DNA from: Callaeas wilsoni
Lineage: Eukaryota > Chordata > Aves > Passeriformes > Callaeidae
DNA: 64,000 nt
Direction of reading: 5' to 3'
Assembly (NCBI GenBank): GCA_013398955.1
Contig: VWPU01014915.1
Coordinates: 372,001-436,000, forward strand
Of this stretch, positions 1 through 13,037 are shown one piece after another (positions within the stretch are counted from its first letter, which is position 1; each line of letters opens with the position of its first letter). The translations under genes were made by a program, and so were the position numbers. The notes beneath the pieces are model-generated. The model saw only the letters and a program-made list of their open reading frames with translations, did not search any database and was not told the DNA's origin.

Positions 1-2700
1 TTTCGTTTCCCTTTCTATTTTTGAATATGCTACTTTGTATTTTTAAATATATCTATATATATGTAAAAGGTTTGAGGTTTTGTCCTCCAATAACCTTGAA
101 CTCAGTTGACTGTGCTCACTATTAGAATGGTCTTTATTGTTTCAGATCCTCTGTGCTATTTAAAACTAAATTAGGATTTGCTTCTCATTTTCCTTGATTT
201 GAAACTCCAAGAAATTATGATACAACATATAACCCTTGCTGTACAACCCTTGCTTCATGTTTTTTCAGATTAGAAACAGTGATAATTCAGATCTTTTTTA
301 GAAATCTGCAGTTACGAAGCAAGTTTTAACCTCAATACTTCCCCAGGTGACTGCTTGTCATTTTGTATTATACAGTACATTTTTTTATTTGCTTGTCTTC
401 TGTGTTCTGCTGCATATAGAGACAAACCTAGTCCTGGTGTGTCTCTAATGAAGAAAACAGAGATACACAAGGGACAAATTCAGCCAATTATCTATCTTCA
501 TTTGAGAGTTTCTTTTTTATTTAACTAGTTGTCATTGATTTTTCCATTTAATAGTATCCTCGGTTTAATCCTTCACCCTTTCAAGGTGAAGGCCCTTTGT
601 CTGAAAGCTTTCCCAGCTGAGTTTAAAAGGACTGCTACTGACAGTAAATGAGATTTTTCTGTGACTCAGTAGGCAAGCCCAGCACTTTCCAATACTTGGG
701 TCATGAGTTCAATTCCCTGACAAAATAGATACATCATAAATAGTATCCTTGAGGTAATTTCTGCTTTGTGACTTATCATTCTTCTTGCACTGTACACTGA
801 ATGTTTTGGCCTTGTATCTTTTTGCCATAACCCCTTCAAAAAGAGCAAATTTCAATTTATTGTTTTTTCCAGATTTTCCAGATTTTAATTTGAACAGGTA
901 AAGAAATTTCTTTTCTCTGGAAAGGCTCAAGTGAAAACTACTTGTTGAATAAAAATGTAAGATTCTATGGGCTCAAATCTTGAAAGTTGGCCTGTACCTG
1001 CTCAGAGTCATCTATTTCTTCATAAGTAACATCTAATATTCAGATTGGAATTACTCTATTCATATTAATTAAGAAATCCATAAAGACATTTCTATGAGCC
1101 ATCATAAACGGAAGTCAAATCTTCAACTCACAGATATCGTTTTCCTGTATAGAGTTAATTAATCTTCTTTCAATAATCAGAACAAAGGAATTGGATGTAA
1201 GAAGACTAAAAAAGAAGACTTACTTTTTGAAGACCATTGCCTTGTGTTCTTGTAGCCCTTAAACAGGGAACGTTCACATATGAAAGGTAATAAGAGTTAT
1301 GAGTCCTTTTAGTTACCATTTGGCATTACACCAGATATTACAGGATCTTACTGGTAAGACCACAGTAAATCCATTAATGAGCAATGCAGTTAGAAGTCAG
1401 GACGAAGCCAATTTTTAAGCTTTTAATGAAGCGTAATGGAGCAATTGCCTGATTTGTCAGGGAGTATTTTCCTCTGCCTATCTCACAGATAGCAGACCAA
1501 ACTCAACACATGGGATCCAGTGAACCAAAATTAACAGTTTGCCATATGTGTCTACCATAACTCATGTTTGCCATGAGTTTCCCTTACAGTCAACCATTGA
1601 AGAAACACTGGAATTCATTCATTAACCTTTCAAGATGGAAAAGGTCAGTGTTATATTTGCCCCATATTGAAAAAAATTATTTGGATGGAAATTTAGCCCG
1701 AATTGTGCCCAGCAGGCAGTACCCAATGTCAGTGTATGAACAGTAGAAACTAGTTCCTCAGACAAGAAATATTTCCTTCTTGAAGCTCAAGGAATATTCA
1801 CCTGTGATCTCATTATGAGTTGGAGGAACAGGATAGGGAACAGGCTTTTCATCTAGTACAGGACTGCCATTAAAAGCTAATTCATCTCAAAACAAACAAA
1901 TAAAACCCCCAAACACACAATCTAGCAATAAAGAAAATCTGATGAAAATAAATTACAAGCTTAAATAAAAAGCTATCCTGTTGTCTACAATATATAATTT
2001 CTCAGCAAAGAAGTAAGGAAGATCTCCTAAGGGGATGATTTTGTAATTCAGGAATATTTTTGGTAAAATCATAAACCAAAAAAGTAAAAGAAAAATATCT
2101 AATGGCCTTAAAACTATTTGTTCTGTCATATGGATTTTTCCCAATAATTTACATTAGGGAGAAATGTAAATAATAGAGATGAAAATTTTCATGCGTGTTT
2201 TCTATTTACAAAGTTCCTTTCTTTTTTAATTGAACATTTTCAAACCCTTCATATTGCAGAAAACCACAACAAAACAAGACTCACAGATTCCTAGATTATG
2301 ACAGACAAAACATTTAGTTCAAGCTGCAATATTGTAACTTGGATTTCAAGAATGACAATTATGTAGAATCACTCAGCAGCAAAGTTTTTAGGAAGTTGTG
2401 AACCCTAATAGTTCCCTCAGTCCTCTTGAGTTTCCTTCATTTTTTTAGAGACTCGTTTTATTAGCCAATTTTGTGCATACAAAACAATTTGAACACTACC
2501 TTCACTGGAAAGTCAATCAGCAGGTTTCAGTTTGCTTTCAGAGCTTTTTTTTTTTTGTTGTTAAATCTCACATCTCTGATACCATCATCTTTTCCATTCT
2601 TTGGTATCAACATCCCACAGGGGGCTGGTTTTGGGCTCCTTTATCAGCCTGGATCCTTTTCTCACAGCCATGTTTTTCATAAGTAGGTAGATATTTGCCT
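1..2700. other. Unique AT-rich non-coding DNA
   Basis: No repeat family, exon or RNA gene is convincing here apart from the weak tRNA-like stretch near 0.66 kb. Open frames are short (about 60-70 codons) and have the length expected by chance in AT-rich DNA. A T-run sits near 2547. The segment ends where the LTR begins. Confidence 0.6.
655..727 (+). pseudogene. Possible decayed tRNA-like sequence (tRNA-derived retrosequence)
   Basis: An A-box-like tgactcagtagg (662-673) is followed by a B-box-like gagttcaattcc (705-716). Numbered as a tRNA, T8 falls at 662 and G53 at 707, which is exactly the canonical spacing, and T33 is followed by tcc at 688-690 (the glycine anticodon position). The D, anticodon, T and acceptor stems pair poorly, with only 2 or 3 pairs each. 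It is therefore at best a dead tRNA-derived sequence such as a SINE head, and it may be coincidence. Confidence 0.2.
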
Positions 2701-3285
2701 TGAGCTGGTTTTGGCTGCAGTAGTGTCAGTTTTCTTCAAAGTGACTGGTATGGGGCTGTGTTCTGGATTTGTGCTGAACACAGTGTTGATGACAGAGATG
2801 TTTTTGTCATTGCTGAGCAGTGCTTGCACAGAGCCAAGGCCTCTTCTGCTTTTTGTACAGCCACGCTGGCAAGGGAGTTGGGCGTACAGGGCAGGTTAAG
2901 AGGAGACACAGCCAGGACAGGTGACCCAAACTGACCAAAGCGATATTCCAGACCATGTGACATCATGCTCAGTATATAAAATTGGGAGAAGGAGGAAGAG
3001 AGGGACATTTGGAGTGACGGTGTTTGTCTTCCCAAGTCTCTGTTACATGTGATGGGGCCCTGCTCTCCTGGGGACAGCTGAACACCTGCCTGCCTATGGC
3101 GAGCAGTGAATTAATTCCTTATTTTTGTTTTATTTGCATGCATGGTTTTTGCTTTCCCTATCAGACTGTCTTTGTCTAAACTCACAATTTTTTTCACACT
3201 TCAGATTCTCTCCCTGATCCCGCTGCTGGGGAGTGAGCGAGCAGCTGTGTGGGCCCTGGTGTCTGGCTGGGGTTAAAGCACAACA
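2701..3285 (+). mobile_element. Avian endogenous-retrovirus LTR (solo or fragment), family A
   Basis: The start tgagctggttttggctg and end ggggttaaagcacaaca match the termini of a widespread neoavian LTR family (TG...CA, first bases mutated from tgtgctgg). In order it carries a U3-like stretch, tgctgagcagtgcttgcac (2813-2831), catcatgctcag, a TATA box at 2973-2980, gagccctgctttcctgg-like sequence near 3055, gctgaacacctgcctgcc, and a decayed polyadenylation region near 3160. It aligns along its whole length with the reverse complement of 49602-50156. No internal retroviral sequence lies on either side, so a solo LTR is likely. I could not identify a target-site duplication, which suggests age. 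Confidence 0.85.
2973..2980 (+). promoter_or_regulatory. TATA box of the LTR promoter
   Basis: The octamer tatataaa sits about 270 bp into the LTR, at the position where this LTR family carries catataaa. It would place initiation near 3005. Whether the promoter is active cannot be told from sequence. Confidence 0.6.
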
Positions 3286-6200
3286 CTAGTGTAGAATTAT
3301 TTACATAATTAAAAAATCCAGATTCCAGTAATATTTATAAAATCAACATCTAAAATATTGCTTGAACTGCTGATGCTTCTGCTTACCTCTATTTTATAAT
3401 TTTTCCACTTTTTTCATTAATGCAATGAAGGAAACAACAAGCATGACAGATATGGTCCAAAACTTAAATCTTAATTTTTACATTACTTTGAATCTTGATA
3501 TCTAAGTTTCCACTAACTGAGAGAAATGCATTTGTTTATTATCCCCTTACTGAAAGATGATCCTCACACTGGATTTATCAGGTAATTTTAGGCTCTGAGT
3601 TGAAAAAAAAAGAGAATAAAAATAAAAAACCCCACACCAACCCTTTGTGAGTATTAGTAAATGGTGGAATGCAATTCAAATAGCAAATATTGCTATAGAG
3701 ACTGAATTTGAGAGCTTTTGTCCTAGAGTGCAAGAAGATGAGAAGAAAATTGAAAATGTAGAGACAGTGGTGAATGGATATAACATACTCTGAAGTGAAT
3801 ATTGGAAACTGAAAGATAGTGAGAAATCAAAGAGATAACTGAGAACATAAAAATTTTTAAAATAGCCTCAGATCAAGGAAATGGCATTGTTAAATTGTGT
3901 TGATGGCAGAGACAAGAGAAACAAACAAAAAATAAATCTATGTTTCCAACAAGTGTTATAAAGCAGGTATAGAAGAATTGGGTTAAGGTCTTATTTCAAT
4001 GTGACAAAGAAAATCTTTGTGTGGGAAGAGAAGACCTTGCTCAGGAACAGCCTGGCCTACAATGATCCAATGTGCTTTTGATTTTGGTCTAAAATGAAAT
4101 TTCTTAAATATTTGAATCAGTTCTAAAAAATAGAAAACTTCTGCAGAGTTCATTTAATGATGACCCTCTGCTTCTGTCATTCTGCTCTGCAGATTTGTTT
4201 CTTATCTACTTAGCTAGTGATCAATACATTTCTCAGAAGCCATAAATAATAAATACAGTGCATTGTTTTATGTATGTTTCTGTGGATCATTTTTCCTTAC
4301 TCCTTTAGTGAGTTGCAATGAATAAAATGCAAGATTTATGCCATTGTTCAATGAAAATGAGATTTCTATCCTTATATTTATTTGCATCTGCATCTGCATA
4401 TTTAAAGGTCACCTTTTAGTACTCTGGTGTTTTCCTAAAATCTTGTGAATGTTTATAAACCCTCATTCAGTAATTGACATATGGCATAGCCATCTGAGTA
4501 TTTCTCACTCTTCAGATAATTTTGTTAATTACTTTTCTTCTGCAGACAACAGCACTAACTTACTATTGCTTAAATTTATAACAGAAATAATAGGTACTTT
4601 CAAACAGATACATGCACTCAAGCATTCTCCCACACTTCTCCTTATCTTTAGGGTACACTACTCCTCACATCTACCTTAGTACTTTTTAAAAAAATCCTGA
4701 AAATTATCTTTGTTTGAGCTAAGAAAACTCCCTCTCAAGCTAATCAATATTTTTACAGTATTTTAATTCTTTACATCTTTTTACATTTGTTTCCTCTACT
4801 TTTACACTCAAATTATTTATTCATTTGAAAGATGACATAGGCCATCTTGCTAGTTAAATTGTTGCCAGCCAACTGAGATATTAGTCAAGGTCTATGATTT
4901 CCCTAATAAACTGAATTTAAAAAAAATAAATAAAATTAAATTTTAAAAAACCACAATGCAAAAAATCAAACAAAAAACCAAAACACAAAGAAACAAAAAA
5001 CCCCAAATAAACAAAAAGAAAAACAAAAACAAAACTAAGTTCAATGACTTCTAAGAGGATTAAAAATTATAATCCTATCCTGAAATTCTTATTGTTTAGA
5101 TTAAGCCTACAGTGATAACTAAAGACAAAAGATGTAATAAATGTCACCAATGAAAAACATTGCCAGATAATAAACAGATTTACCTGCTGCCCAAAATATG
5201 TTTATTCTGAATCTTCAGAAAAATCATTGGCTAATTTGTGATGCAGGAATTTTTTCTTAGTCACCACATTATCTCAGCAGATAATTTAAAAAGTAAACTA
5301 ATTAACCTTTCTAAAACACCTTTCTAATTAATCATGTCTTTCATAGTTCCATTAGATATGGGGCCAACCAAGTCCAGACACTCATATTTAATTTCTCACA
5401 TATTGATTTATAAAGGATAGTTTATTGCCTCTTGCTCATTAGCAGTTACAAGCAGGACTCCTGCAGGACGTTATATCTCTTTTGTAATTAAATCACGTTA
5501 GGATATCAAAATATAATGCAGATGTTTAACAGTAAGTTTTGATTTGTTGTTGGAAGAGCTAGTAAAATTTTAAAGCATCAGTAAGGTGAAACACTTTAGC
5601 TGATCTAGCTCTTTTCTTCCTTTATACTTTCCCACTTCATATCTCTCAATGTAGTAATTCCAGAATTGGTGATGAATTTTGCTTCAAAGGAAAACTTACT
5701 GTCTTATGCGATGTGTTATATTGAATTTTAGCTCTATAGTCACTGTTATTTAGTATCTTGCAACAGTTCACAATATTTCAAGGTGTTTAAAAGAAGAACT
5801 TTGGTCTCTGAACATATTTTTTCTGAAAGAAAACATTACAAAGTAGTCAAATTAAATAGAGAACAAAAGCTTTTATCTGTTCCAGCTCCAAATTTTCTTC
5901 AGACAGAATAGAAAAGGAAAAATTTTCATCATCGTCTCATGAAAACTGTTCTCAAGAGATAATGAATCAAAAAGCATTAATTTTTTATTTCATTTTACTG
6001 TGAAGCAGTAAACTATATTGCAGCATCTGTAGGACATTCTTATAAAATTGGTTAGATCATTTAGCCAAATGAATTCAAGAAGATCAGAATGACCTCAGCT
6101 CAAGGAGACAAAACACCTATGACTTCTCTTTCAGTCTAAATTTCTTTTAGTGTTTGTAGCTTAGCTATTTTACTGAAAAACAAAGAAAACAAAAAAAAAA

Positions 6201-6764
6201 TACAATTAATTGAGCAAATTAATACTGCCTATGCTGTTAAGTTCTTAAATATATATATTTACACACACACACATATGTATAGCTATTTATATTGTAGACT
6301 GAAAAAAATGGATCTTTTCTGAGTGTCAGTACTCTAAATTGAAGTTTCAAGAAAAGAACTCCATCAAAGGCTGTGAATCCTGACCAAATTATCAAGCAGT
6401 TATTTAAAAACATGTAAGTCAACAGAAGTATAAAACAGCAGAGCCAAAAGCTGCAAAAGAGATGAAAGAGGAGGCAAGCTTTGTAATCATGTTGTTCCTT
6501 CATGTCAGTTCAGTACTCCCATTTCTGTCTAGGATTTTCTGATGGCTGAATGCAGGTGGAATATATTGTTTCTGAGGAGAAACAATAAAATCCAGTAAAG
6601 AAATGAGGCAGGACCATCGTTGCTTTTATTTACAGTACCAATATAAAAGAATCTTTTTACAGAGTGCATGAAGAAAAAAAAGTAAAAAGAAGACACTTTC
6701 TGGAGAAATGAAGACCTACTTTCAACAGAGAAGGATCAAGAAAGGAAATATTAAAACAAATTTT
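3286..6764. other. Unique AT-rich DNA with low-complexity tracts
   Basis: No gene or interspersed repeat was recognised. An A-rich low-complexity tract lies at about 4917-5035, and a short CA run (acacacacacaca) at 6261-6273. Open frames are chance-sized. Confidence 0.55.
4917..5035. repeat. A-rich low-complexity tract
   Basis: About 120 bases are nearly all A with scattered C and T (aaacaaaaacaaaac-like). It is not a clean poly(A) tail: no retrotransposed body is recognisable beside it. Confidence 0.8.
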
Positions 6765-7297
6765 ACAGATGGAAGTCCATGGGATCTGATAGAATTCATC
6801 CATAAGTGGAAGTGGAGATGGCCAATACCATTGCAAAGCCACCCTCTTATCTTGGGAAGGCCGAGAAAGCTCCCCAAGGACTGGAAGAAAGCAAGAAGGA
6901 GGAATAGATGAACTACAGGCCAGTCGACTTTGATCACTGAGAAAGTGAAGGCACATATAACCCTGCAAACCACTTACAGGATTGGAAGCGATTGGAAGTT
7001 GTCAGCACGGATTTCTGAATGGGAAATCCTGCCTGACAAACCTGATAGCCTTCTATGATGAAATGAGTGGCTTGGTGGACAACGGAAGAGCAGTCTATGT
7101 AGATCGTTTTGACCTTAGCATGGTTTTTGAAATCATCCTCCATAGTGGTCTCACTAAAAAAAAGAGGAGATAATGAGTGGAAGAGAGAACAGCAAGGCCC
7201 TGAAGAGCCTGATCTAGGTGACCCTGCTCTGACCAGGGAGGTTTGCCTCGATGATCTCCTGAGGTTCCTGACAAGCTCAGTGATTCTGTGATTGTGG
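6765..7297 (+). mobile_element. CR1 LINE fragment with internal deletion (ORF2 joined to 3' end)
   Basis: The segment begins in the CR1 ORF2 region before the reverse transcriptase domain: one frame reads WRWPIPLQSHPL (from about 6814) and then WKKARRRNR. It continues at 7002-7160 with a stretch resembling the CR1 RT start: HGFLNGKSCLTNLIAFYDE, GLVDNGRAV, then FDLSMVF where CR1 has the motif-A box YLDFSKAF. Just after 7160 it jumps to the CR1 3' untranslated end (gatctaggtgaccctgctct, then cctcgatgatctcctgagg, ending gtgattctgtgattgtg). The RT palm with its catalytic FADD box is missing. The copy is 5'-truncated, frameshifted and dead. Confidence 0.85.
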
Positions 7298-10200
7298 GAT
7301 AGAAAAAAACAGGGTCACAGAGTTGTTAGGCTGGAAAATGACATTCACTGTAGTAGAGCAGTAAGGTGCTAGTATTAGGACTAATGTTAACAAAGCACTG
7401 TCATTAGCGTTCTTTCAAGAAGTCTGTGTCAGGAAGTGATGAGTAGATGAGGATGCCTTTGGGCCTGGAATGGACCTGGCACAGTGTTACCACTGAATAA
7501 TGTATCCACAGGATGCCTAATCTGTTCATCTGAGTGTTTTATTGTTGTGAAAGCATCCTCTTTTTCCAGAGAAAATCTCAGAAGGTTTTACGTGTGTGAA
7601 TGACAGTTTTGGGTTACTTTCCTTACTAGGCTGTGATGACCAAGCTGCCTCATAGGTTCCCAAAGAAAGTCTTGATCAAGTAGTTACCTTGTTCTTCTCA
7701 CATCATTCACGTGGTTACCTAGCTGCTGTTGACCTTGCCAGACTGTACTGCACAAAGGTCCCTGATGCCCTCCTCCAGGTATCTGTGCAGTTGGCAGTTC
7801 CACGGTCTCTTATGCAACTCCACCTTTATCACCTGTGAAACCCAACCAGCCCTTATGGTGTCATCTATAACTCACTGTGTTATTTTTTTGTGACCAGAGG
7901 CTTCTCATATCATACTCCACAGGATATTACTCAGGATTAAGCCAGGGCCATGTTATACTGCCTTCAGCCTAAACAGTCTGAACACACTCCAAAAAAAAAA
8001 AAATTCAGACTACATTTTCATACAGTATTTTGGCAAATAAAGTATTTAAGTTAGGACCTGAAATGCAAAGTTAGGACCTGACACACTAAGCCTTTCTCAC
8101 TGTGCAGCAGAACAAAAGATAGATGCAGGGGAAAGCCATGCACGGTCAGTGTAATCCTGTTCTTTTCCCTCCAGCTTGTCCATTGAGCCATCAAAAAAGG
8201 TCATCAGCTAGAAACAATAGCTGCACTGCAAAAACGTTCTCTGAAGAGCTTTCCCAGGGTAATGACATCCTGCATGGTACAGTAACATTCACTGTTTTAC
8301 AACACATGCTTAAAATAATCAGAGGACAAAAATCATGGGGGCAAATTCTGGGATCTTTTACTTCTCAGATCTTTATTTTACATGGATCTGAGTGTGTAAT
8401 TTACAACATCGTGTGTGTGTCACCTCCAAACTTGACGTGAAGTGTCTGATCCCATAGGAAATAACATAAAAGGATTCAATTACAGAAAATATACTCTATC
8501 ACAGTTACCATATGTTGTTTACCAGAGTCAGAGTTAAGTGATCAAGGAAACTCTTGAGTATGTCTAAACATGTGGGTAAGATTTATAGTGCTGCAGTGCA
8601 TATTTATTCAAGGTCTCCGTGATACATTACGTATTTAGCCAGATTATGATTGCCTTCAGTGTATAGCTACTTGATCAGAAAACCTGCTACATGATTCATC
8701 CCCTTATCTGGTTTATGTTGAGATCATGGTGTTCAGTACTCCAACAGCAGTAAAGGGATGGTAAGTGAGGAAGCAAAGCCTGAAAAATTAGGTGCTGTCA
8801 TCAAATGAAAGGGTGATAAGATAAAATGAAGGAGAGCACTGGAACTAAAAAATTCAGCCTGCCTTCCTGGTATGGATTGATTGAAAATGTGTAATTTCCT
8901 GAGGTACTAATAGGTAAAAAGATGTGTTTCTGCAACTACCAAGCCTATTACTAAACTCGGTTGTTTAAGGAAGCTTTAAGATAAGAAAACATCTATTAAA
9001 ATGAAGATTATCTGTCTGAGCTTTACACTGAATCTCTCTCGGTCCTCACAGAGAGCTGAACTAATCATGTACTGGCTGTAACAAACCATACAGATTCATA
9101 TACTGGGTGGAGGTCATCTAACCCAAAACATGTCTTCAAAGGGTACATCTACATCCATGCTAATCCTGTAGGGCCCCCTTCTTGTCAATAGTGAGAAAAG
9201 GAGGTATTTCTAAGGCAGTATTGATTTCACCTAAGACTGATGTTTAAAATAGGTCAGTTGAATTGTACCCTGAAATTGCTTATTTTTATTTCTTGACTCA
9301 AAAGGAAACCATTATCTCAGGTTTGTCTAGTGAAAATGTCTATATTACAGATGTCTAAAGTTTGATTAAAGGACTCACATAACTTTTTATCACTAAATAC
9401 TCTAAAAAAGGTAGTTTGCTATCTCGTGTTATCAAGATCATTTTCTTCAGGTGCTTCTTTTTAGTATAAGGACACTCTGCAAGAAGAACATATGCATTTC
9501 AAAAGCATAAAGCAAGTCTCTATTAGCTAGTTCACACAAAAGATAGCCAGGATGGAAGGAGCGGCTAGTATAAGCAGTATTATGCTCCTTGTCCCAAAAA
9601 AGGATCTTAAAGGTCTTTGCTAGTTAGTTAAGCTTTGGTCTGGAATTAAAAGTCATCCTCCACTGCAGATACTCGAGTTGCAGTTTGTTATTCAGTTCTC
9701 CAGGTTTCTTTTCCTTTATAATTTTGTACCTTTCCATGGTGGTGTTTTTCTTCCTGAGTCCTTAAAATACTAATGATCTCTAGTCCAATGCTCTCTTTCT
9801 ATCTTTACCTTTCTTCCCTTGCATGATGCCACTGTATAAACTTTCTCATTAGTGTTTTTTGCAATTTAACAAAGGTTAATCTTCAGAGGTATAAACTGAG
9901 GTTACTGAGTTGGGCCATGCCATAGCTTGGACTCCTGAACCATAAACAGGTGGGACTGGACACATGGGAGGCAAAGGTGTTTACAGGGTGCTACTTCTAG
10001 AAAAATGTGAATTGTTCACTGACATTTGAAGGCAACACTCATCCACACACCTACAATGATATCAAATGATGGTTAATAACTGCCATTAAAACGGTTGTAA
10101 TTACACCTGTGTGAATAAGTTATGAGACCCACAGATTAGTTCTGCAGAAGGGTAGGAATTTAGGATCATTCATATTTGTGGAACTGCTGAGAGTTTGACG

Positions 10201-11591
10201 TACTACTCTGTTTAAGGCTAGTGACAACTAAAGTGTCTGTGTAAAGAATACTTTCATATTAGACAGAATTTTTTACCAACTTTTTGTGAAAAATAAAATT
10301 TGATATCTTAATTCCCTCTTTACTGACACATGCAATTATAAAAATTTTTATAGTTCAGTTGTATTTTTTCATTAAGCAATTCACATATGGACATGCCTAG
10401 TGGTGGTTACTCATAAATTGCTCTTAGTTAAAATGAGAACAACATTAATAGAATGATTTAAGGAAATATGGCTATTGTCAGGATTAGCTCTTTAAAGTTT
10501 ATTCATTAAAACTTTGCAATGATGAGCAGTTTCTTAAAATACCTAATAATGCAATATTCAAGTATCACTTTATATTTAAAGCAAAACTTTTAAAAGTAGT
10601 AGATATTACAAGCCTTTTTTTGTTTTTTAAGATACCTTTTGCATCAGAGAGTAAATTCAAATTAGACTAATTTGCTGCTTCCCCTGTTTGGCTTTTGTGA
10701 CTGATCTCATAGCCTCCTGTGATTAGAGCTTTAAGAAACTATGATAATGAGGTCATATTAGGATCTTCTGGGTATTTTGCTAATATCAAACTGATTTTTG
10801 GCATACATTCTCTTTTAGTATTTCTTTATAATTAAGTATAGTATTGAAATGTGAATTTTAACAAGACACAGTATAAAATTGTTAAGGCACTACATTTCTG
10901 CATTCATTGATTTCGTATATGCCCAGTTTTCATCTATAGATAATAGAGAGACCCTCCAGGCAAAAACAAAAGATGATTAAAAAGATGGGCAGGAATATTT
11001 TGACTCTCAGCTCAAAATGTCAAAAAGCCTTTCTGGGCTGGTGTTCTTCGGCCTTTCTCTGTAGCAGGCAGTGTGTATGTCTATATGTAGTGTCTATACC
11101 GTGCATACCGTACATTTTTTCACCATTTTATATTGATAGTCTGAAACATTTTGGGGTTTGTACCATATCACTGTGATATGAAAGAACATTTCTGTGGCTC
11201 TTTCTTCAGAAATGGTGAGATTTATCTCAGCTGATTTTGGCCACCCAAGAGTCACACAGGTTCTTCTAATTTTGTATGAAGTAATGAAGATAGATAAGTT
11301 TAGATTTTAGATGAGATTATTTTATGAAGCTTTAGGTGTTTGTAATTTTGATGTCTTTATACAAGTTAGGTCCTCAGGTTTCCATTACAGTCAGGTTCAT
11401 TCTAGTTGGAAGTCAATGGAGTTAATGACAAACTTTTGATAAACCTCCACTCTGAGCACTTCTTTTAACATTGGTACAAAATACCAGTATTTTACCTAAA
11501 ATTATTTTGTTCCAACACCCCTGTTTGGGAGATTATTGCCAATGCCAAATCAATGTAAGTTTCTATTGAGTTTTTCATGGAGACATAAAAG
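7298..11591. other. Mostly unique DNA; possible decayed repeat at 7.3-8.0 kb
   Basis: At 7313-7345, tcacagagttgttaggctgg resembles a minus-strand CR1 terminus, but the match stops after about 30 bases. The stretch 7440-7960 is richer in G+C than its surroundings and may be an old transposable element that I cannot name. A 14-bp direct repeat, aagttaggacctga, occurs at about 8047 and 8069. The remainder is unique AT-rich DNA without convincing coding potential. Confidence 0.45.
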
Positions 11592-12480
11592 TGTTAATTG
11601 TTGCTCCCTAGTGATTTCTTTACCTGGCTTTTTGGCTGCTTCTCGGTAACAACATGTGGTGCTGTACTTTGCCTCTTTCCTGTCATGGAGGTAAGTAGGT
11701 GTCAGAGATTGGAAAAATTGATGTCTCAAGACATTTTAGGATGCATGTGTGTATGGGAGGGGGCAGGTCAGCCCTTGCTCTGGTACCCACCCCACCCCCA
11801 AGCCTAGAGCCTGCACTCCAACCTGGCAGCTGCCAATCACCGGCGCACCAGAGGCAGCGCCCCACTCTCACCTAACCCCGCTCCTGAGCGGCTCAATGGC
11901 CAGAAGCCCCACCTGGGGGGAGGGCCCAGGGAGGCCCAGGGGGTTTAAGGCTGAGTATGAGGTGAGCACATGCCTTGACCCACTTGCTGCTGGGAGTTTC
12001 TGTTTGGACACTGCTGGAACCAAGGAGTTGGTAGCTGTATGTGTGGTTTTCTTTTCAGTCTTTCTTCTAATTCCCTTTTCTTGGAACATTTTGGGTAACA
12101 GCACATCACATGGGTTTAAAGTTTTCTAACTTAAGATTGAACAGGTTTAAGGTTTGCTCAGTTGAATGTGCCAAATTAATGCCATGCTAAGTGTTTTATG
12201 TTGATTTGATGTTATACTAAATATTTTGCCAAGTTACTTGGTTTTCTATATTTTGCGAGTGAAGTAATTTTGACCTCTTGAGAATATCTGGTCAATATTT
12301 CTGTCGTGTTTAACCCAGAGTACAGGAACCTCAGTAAACCCTTTGCATTTAAATTTTGGGGCATAACAGTAGGTTAAGAACTGGTTAATTCCCCTTCCCA
12401 GCTCCAGGAGCCCTCACCTTTGGAGATGTAATTGCCAAAGCACTGAGAGGACTGCTTTTCTCAAGAGGGTTCAAACTTCC
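11592..12480 (+). mobile_element. Probable LTR of an endogenous retrovirus-like element
   Basis: A GC-rich island at 11750-11960 sits in AT-rich DNA, with a promoter-like ggtttaaggctgagtatgag (11942-11961). T-rich sequence follows, then a polyadenylation-like cagtaaaccctttgcattt near 12332, the order expected of U3, R and U5. Similar segments (repeated 'gccaagttaa'-like words, 'ttcaaacttccagaa') occur in avian class III-type LTRs as I remember them. No clear TG/CA ends or target-site duplication could be fixed, so both boundaries are approximate. The open frame at 11749-12129 lies in this GC-rich part and is unlikely to be coding. Confidence 0.45.
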
Positions 12481-12519
12481 AGAATCTTCAATGTCAGTAA
12501 GTAGTTTTCCTGCATGACC

Positions 12520-13037
12520 TTATGTGGTGTGTTACCTTAGCTGCCATCTACATACCCTCCACCTGCTTACCCCTGTAGCAGGGGGAAAGCAAATGTGAGA
12601 AAAAGTAATGGGTCAAGATAAAGACAGCTTAATAAGTAAAGGAGGAATAAAACCCAACCAAACCCAGATGATGTAAAGGATCATCTCCCTCCACCGGACC
12701 AATGCCCAGCCAGTCTCTGAGCAATAGCTACTTTGAAAAAAATCCCCCATGCAAACCCCACACCCTGCCCCAGTTTTTTTACGCATTATGTCATATGGTA
12801 TGGATTATCGCTTTGGTTAGCTTGGGCCAGCTGTGTTCCCTCCCTGCCTCTTGCCTACCTCCAGACTGCTGGTGGTAGAGGGAGAAACTTACAAACCCTT
12901 TACTCAGCAATAACTAAAACACTGGTGTGCTACCAACACTGTCTTGGTCAAAAATCTAAAACACAACACCAAGCCAGGCTGAGCCAGTATACATTAAAAG
13001 AGATTATGAGTGAAAACACTATGAGTAATTCAGGTAC
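12520..13037 (-). mobile_element. Decayed avian ERV LTR, related to family A, antisense
   Basis: Read on the minus strand, this follows the same order as the LTR at 2701-3285. Landmarks seen on the plus strand are gagaaaaagtaatgggtcaag, agataaagacagcttaataag (12617-12637), cattatgtcatatggtatgg (12784-12803), ctcagcaataactaaaacac (12902-12921) and accaacactgtcttggtcaa. It is more diverged than the copies at 2.7 and 49.6 kb. Both ends are eroded and approximate. Confidence 0.7.

Noticed and set aside
9101..9135. gggtggaggtcatctaaccc resembling a CR1 end
   Set aside because: Only about 20 bases match, with no CR1 sequence on either side.
11749..12129. A 126-codon open frame starting in a GC-rich patch
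   Set aside because: It coincides with the GC-rich part of a probable LTR. Proline- and threonine-rich low-complexity translation with no motif.
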